NCBI GenBank assembly: GCA_014801235.1
Contig: JAAVEM010000050.1
Span: 1 to 32,464, forward strand
Source of the DNA: Bacteroides sp.
Lineage (GTDB): Bacteria; Bacteroidota; Bacteroidia; Bacteroidales; Muribaculaceae
Reading direction: 5' to 3'
DNA length: 32,464 nt
A model generated the notes under the pieces. The model did no database searches and was not told where the DNA came from. It was given only the letters and a program-made list of their open reading frames with translations. This document shows positions 32,367 to 32,464 of this stretch, one piece after another. Each line of letters begins with the position of its first letter. Position 1 is the stretch's first letter. A program made the position numbers and the translations under genes.

Positions 32367-32464
32367 ATGAATACAACAATCGAATCACGCAAAAACGAAA
32401 TCCGCTACATAACAAATGATCCCGATAGAATGCTCGGAAAATTTGTAGCAAGGCGCGCGTTAAA
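32367..32464 (+). CDS. start of a hypothetical protein, cut by the window end
   Basis: ATG 32367 opens a frame that continues past the last base: MNTTIESRKNEIRYITNDPD then RMLGKFVARRALK. Charged, probably cytoplasmic, too short to identify. Weak support: no stop seen and no Shine-Dalgarno; 64 bases separate it from the HU-like gene. Confidence 0.45.
   Translation, partial: MNTTIESRKNEIRYITNDPDRMLGKFVARRAL

Overview
The window looks like a chromosome segment of a gut-type Bacteroidales bacterium (Muribaculaceae or Bacteroides relatives would fit) carrying the left part of an integrated prophage. The assignment rests on TAnnTTTG-type -7 promoter elements, weak Shine-Dalgarno signals, a mutA-mutB methylmalonyl-CoA mutase pair, a Bacteroidota-style tyrosine integrase and the prophage gene types. 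No search could be run, so family names come from motifs read in the sequence.

Region 1 (1-5614) is an accessory stretch of poorly known, partly decayed genes: the end of a Sel1-repeat protein, a von Willebrand-A-like C-terminal fragment whose 5' part is missing or broken, a second Sel1-like secreted protein split by a one-base frameshift in an A run, a DUF3298-like anchored protein, a polytopic membrane protein and a small secreted protein.

Region 2 (5737-19244) is chromosomal core: lrgA-lrgB (overlapping), uvrB-ygiQ (overlapping), a GH13 lipoprotein, a 460-base regulatory interval, dnaG, and mutA-mutB with its own promoter and terminator. The 460-base interval holds two strong intrinsic terminators, a 14-bp palindrome, a promoter-like site and an apparently non-coding transcript upstream of dnaG.

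Region 3 (19368-32464) is the prophage: a tyrosine integrase; an unusual structured element and a small conserved-looking gene; a leftward block of tiny genes and small membrane proteins ending at a LexA/CI-type S24 repressor; an operator array with the rightward early promoter; and rightward early genes. The early genes run from small regulators and a lipoprotein through a strongly structured 360-base leader with a tRNA-like gene to a recombination module: RecT-like annealing protein, coiled-coil protein, PD-(D/E)XK RecE-like nuclease, SNF2-type helicase and an HU-like protein. The right end of the prophage (structural genes, attR) lies outside the window.

The most unusual items are the tRNA-like gene at 26580-26653, which folds perfectly except for an eight-base anticodon loop; the hairpin array around it; the orphan transcript upstream of dnaG; and the membrane-protein cassette next to the repressor, a typical place for superinfection-exclusion or anti-phage genes.
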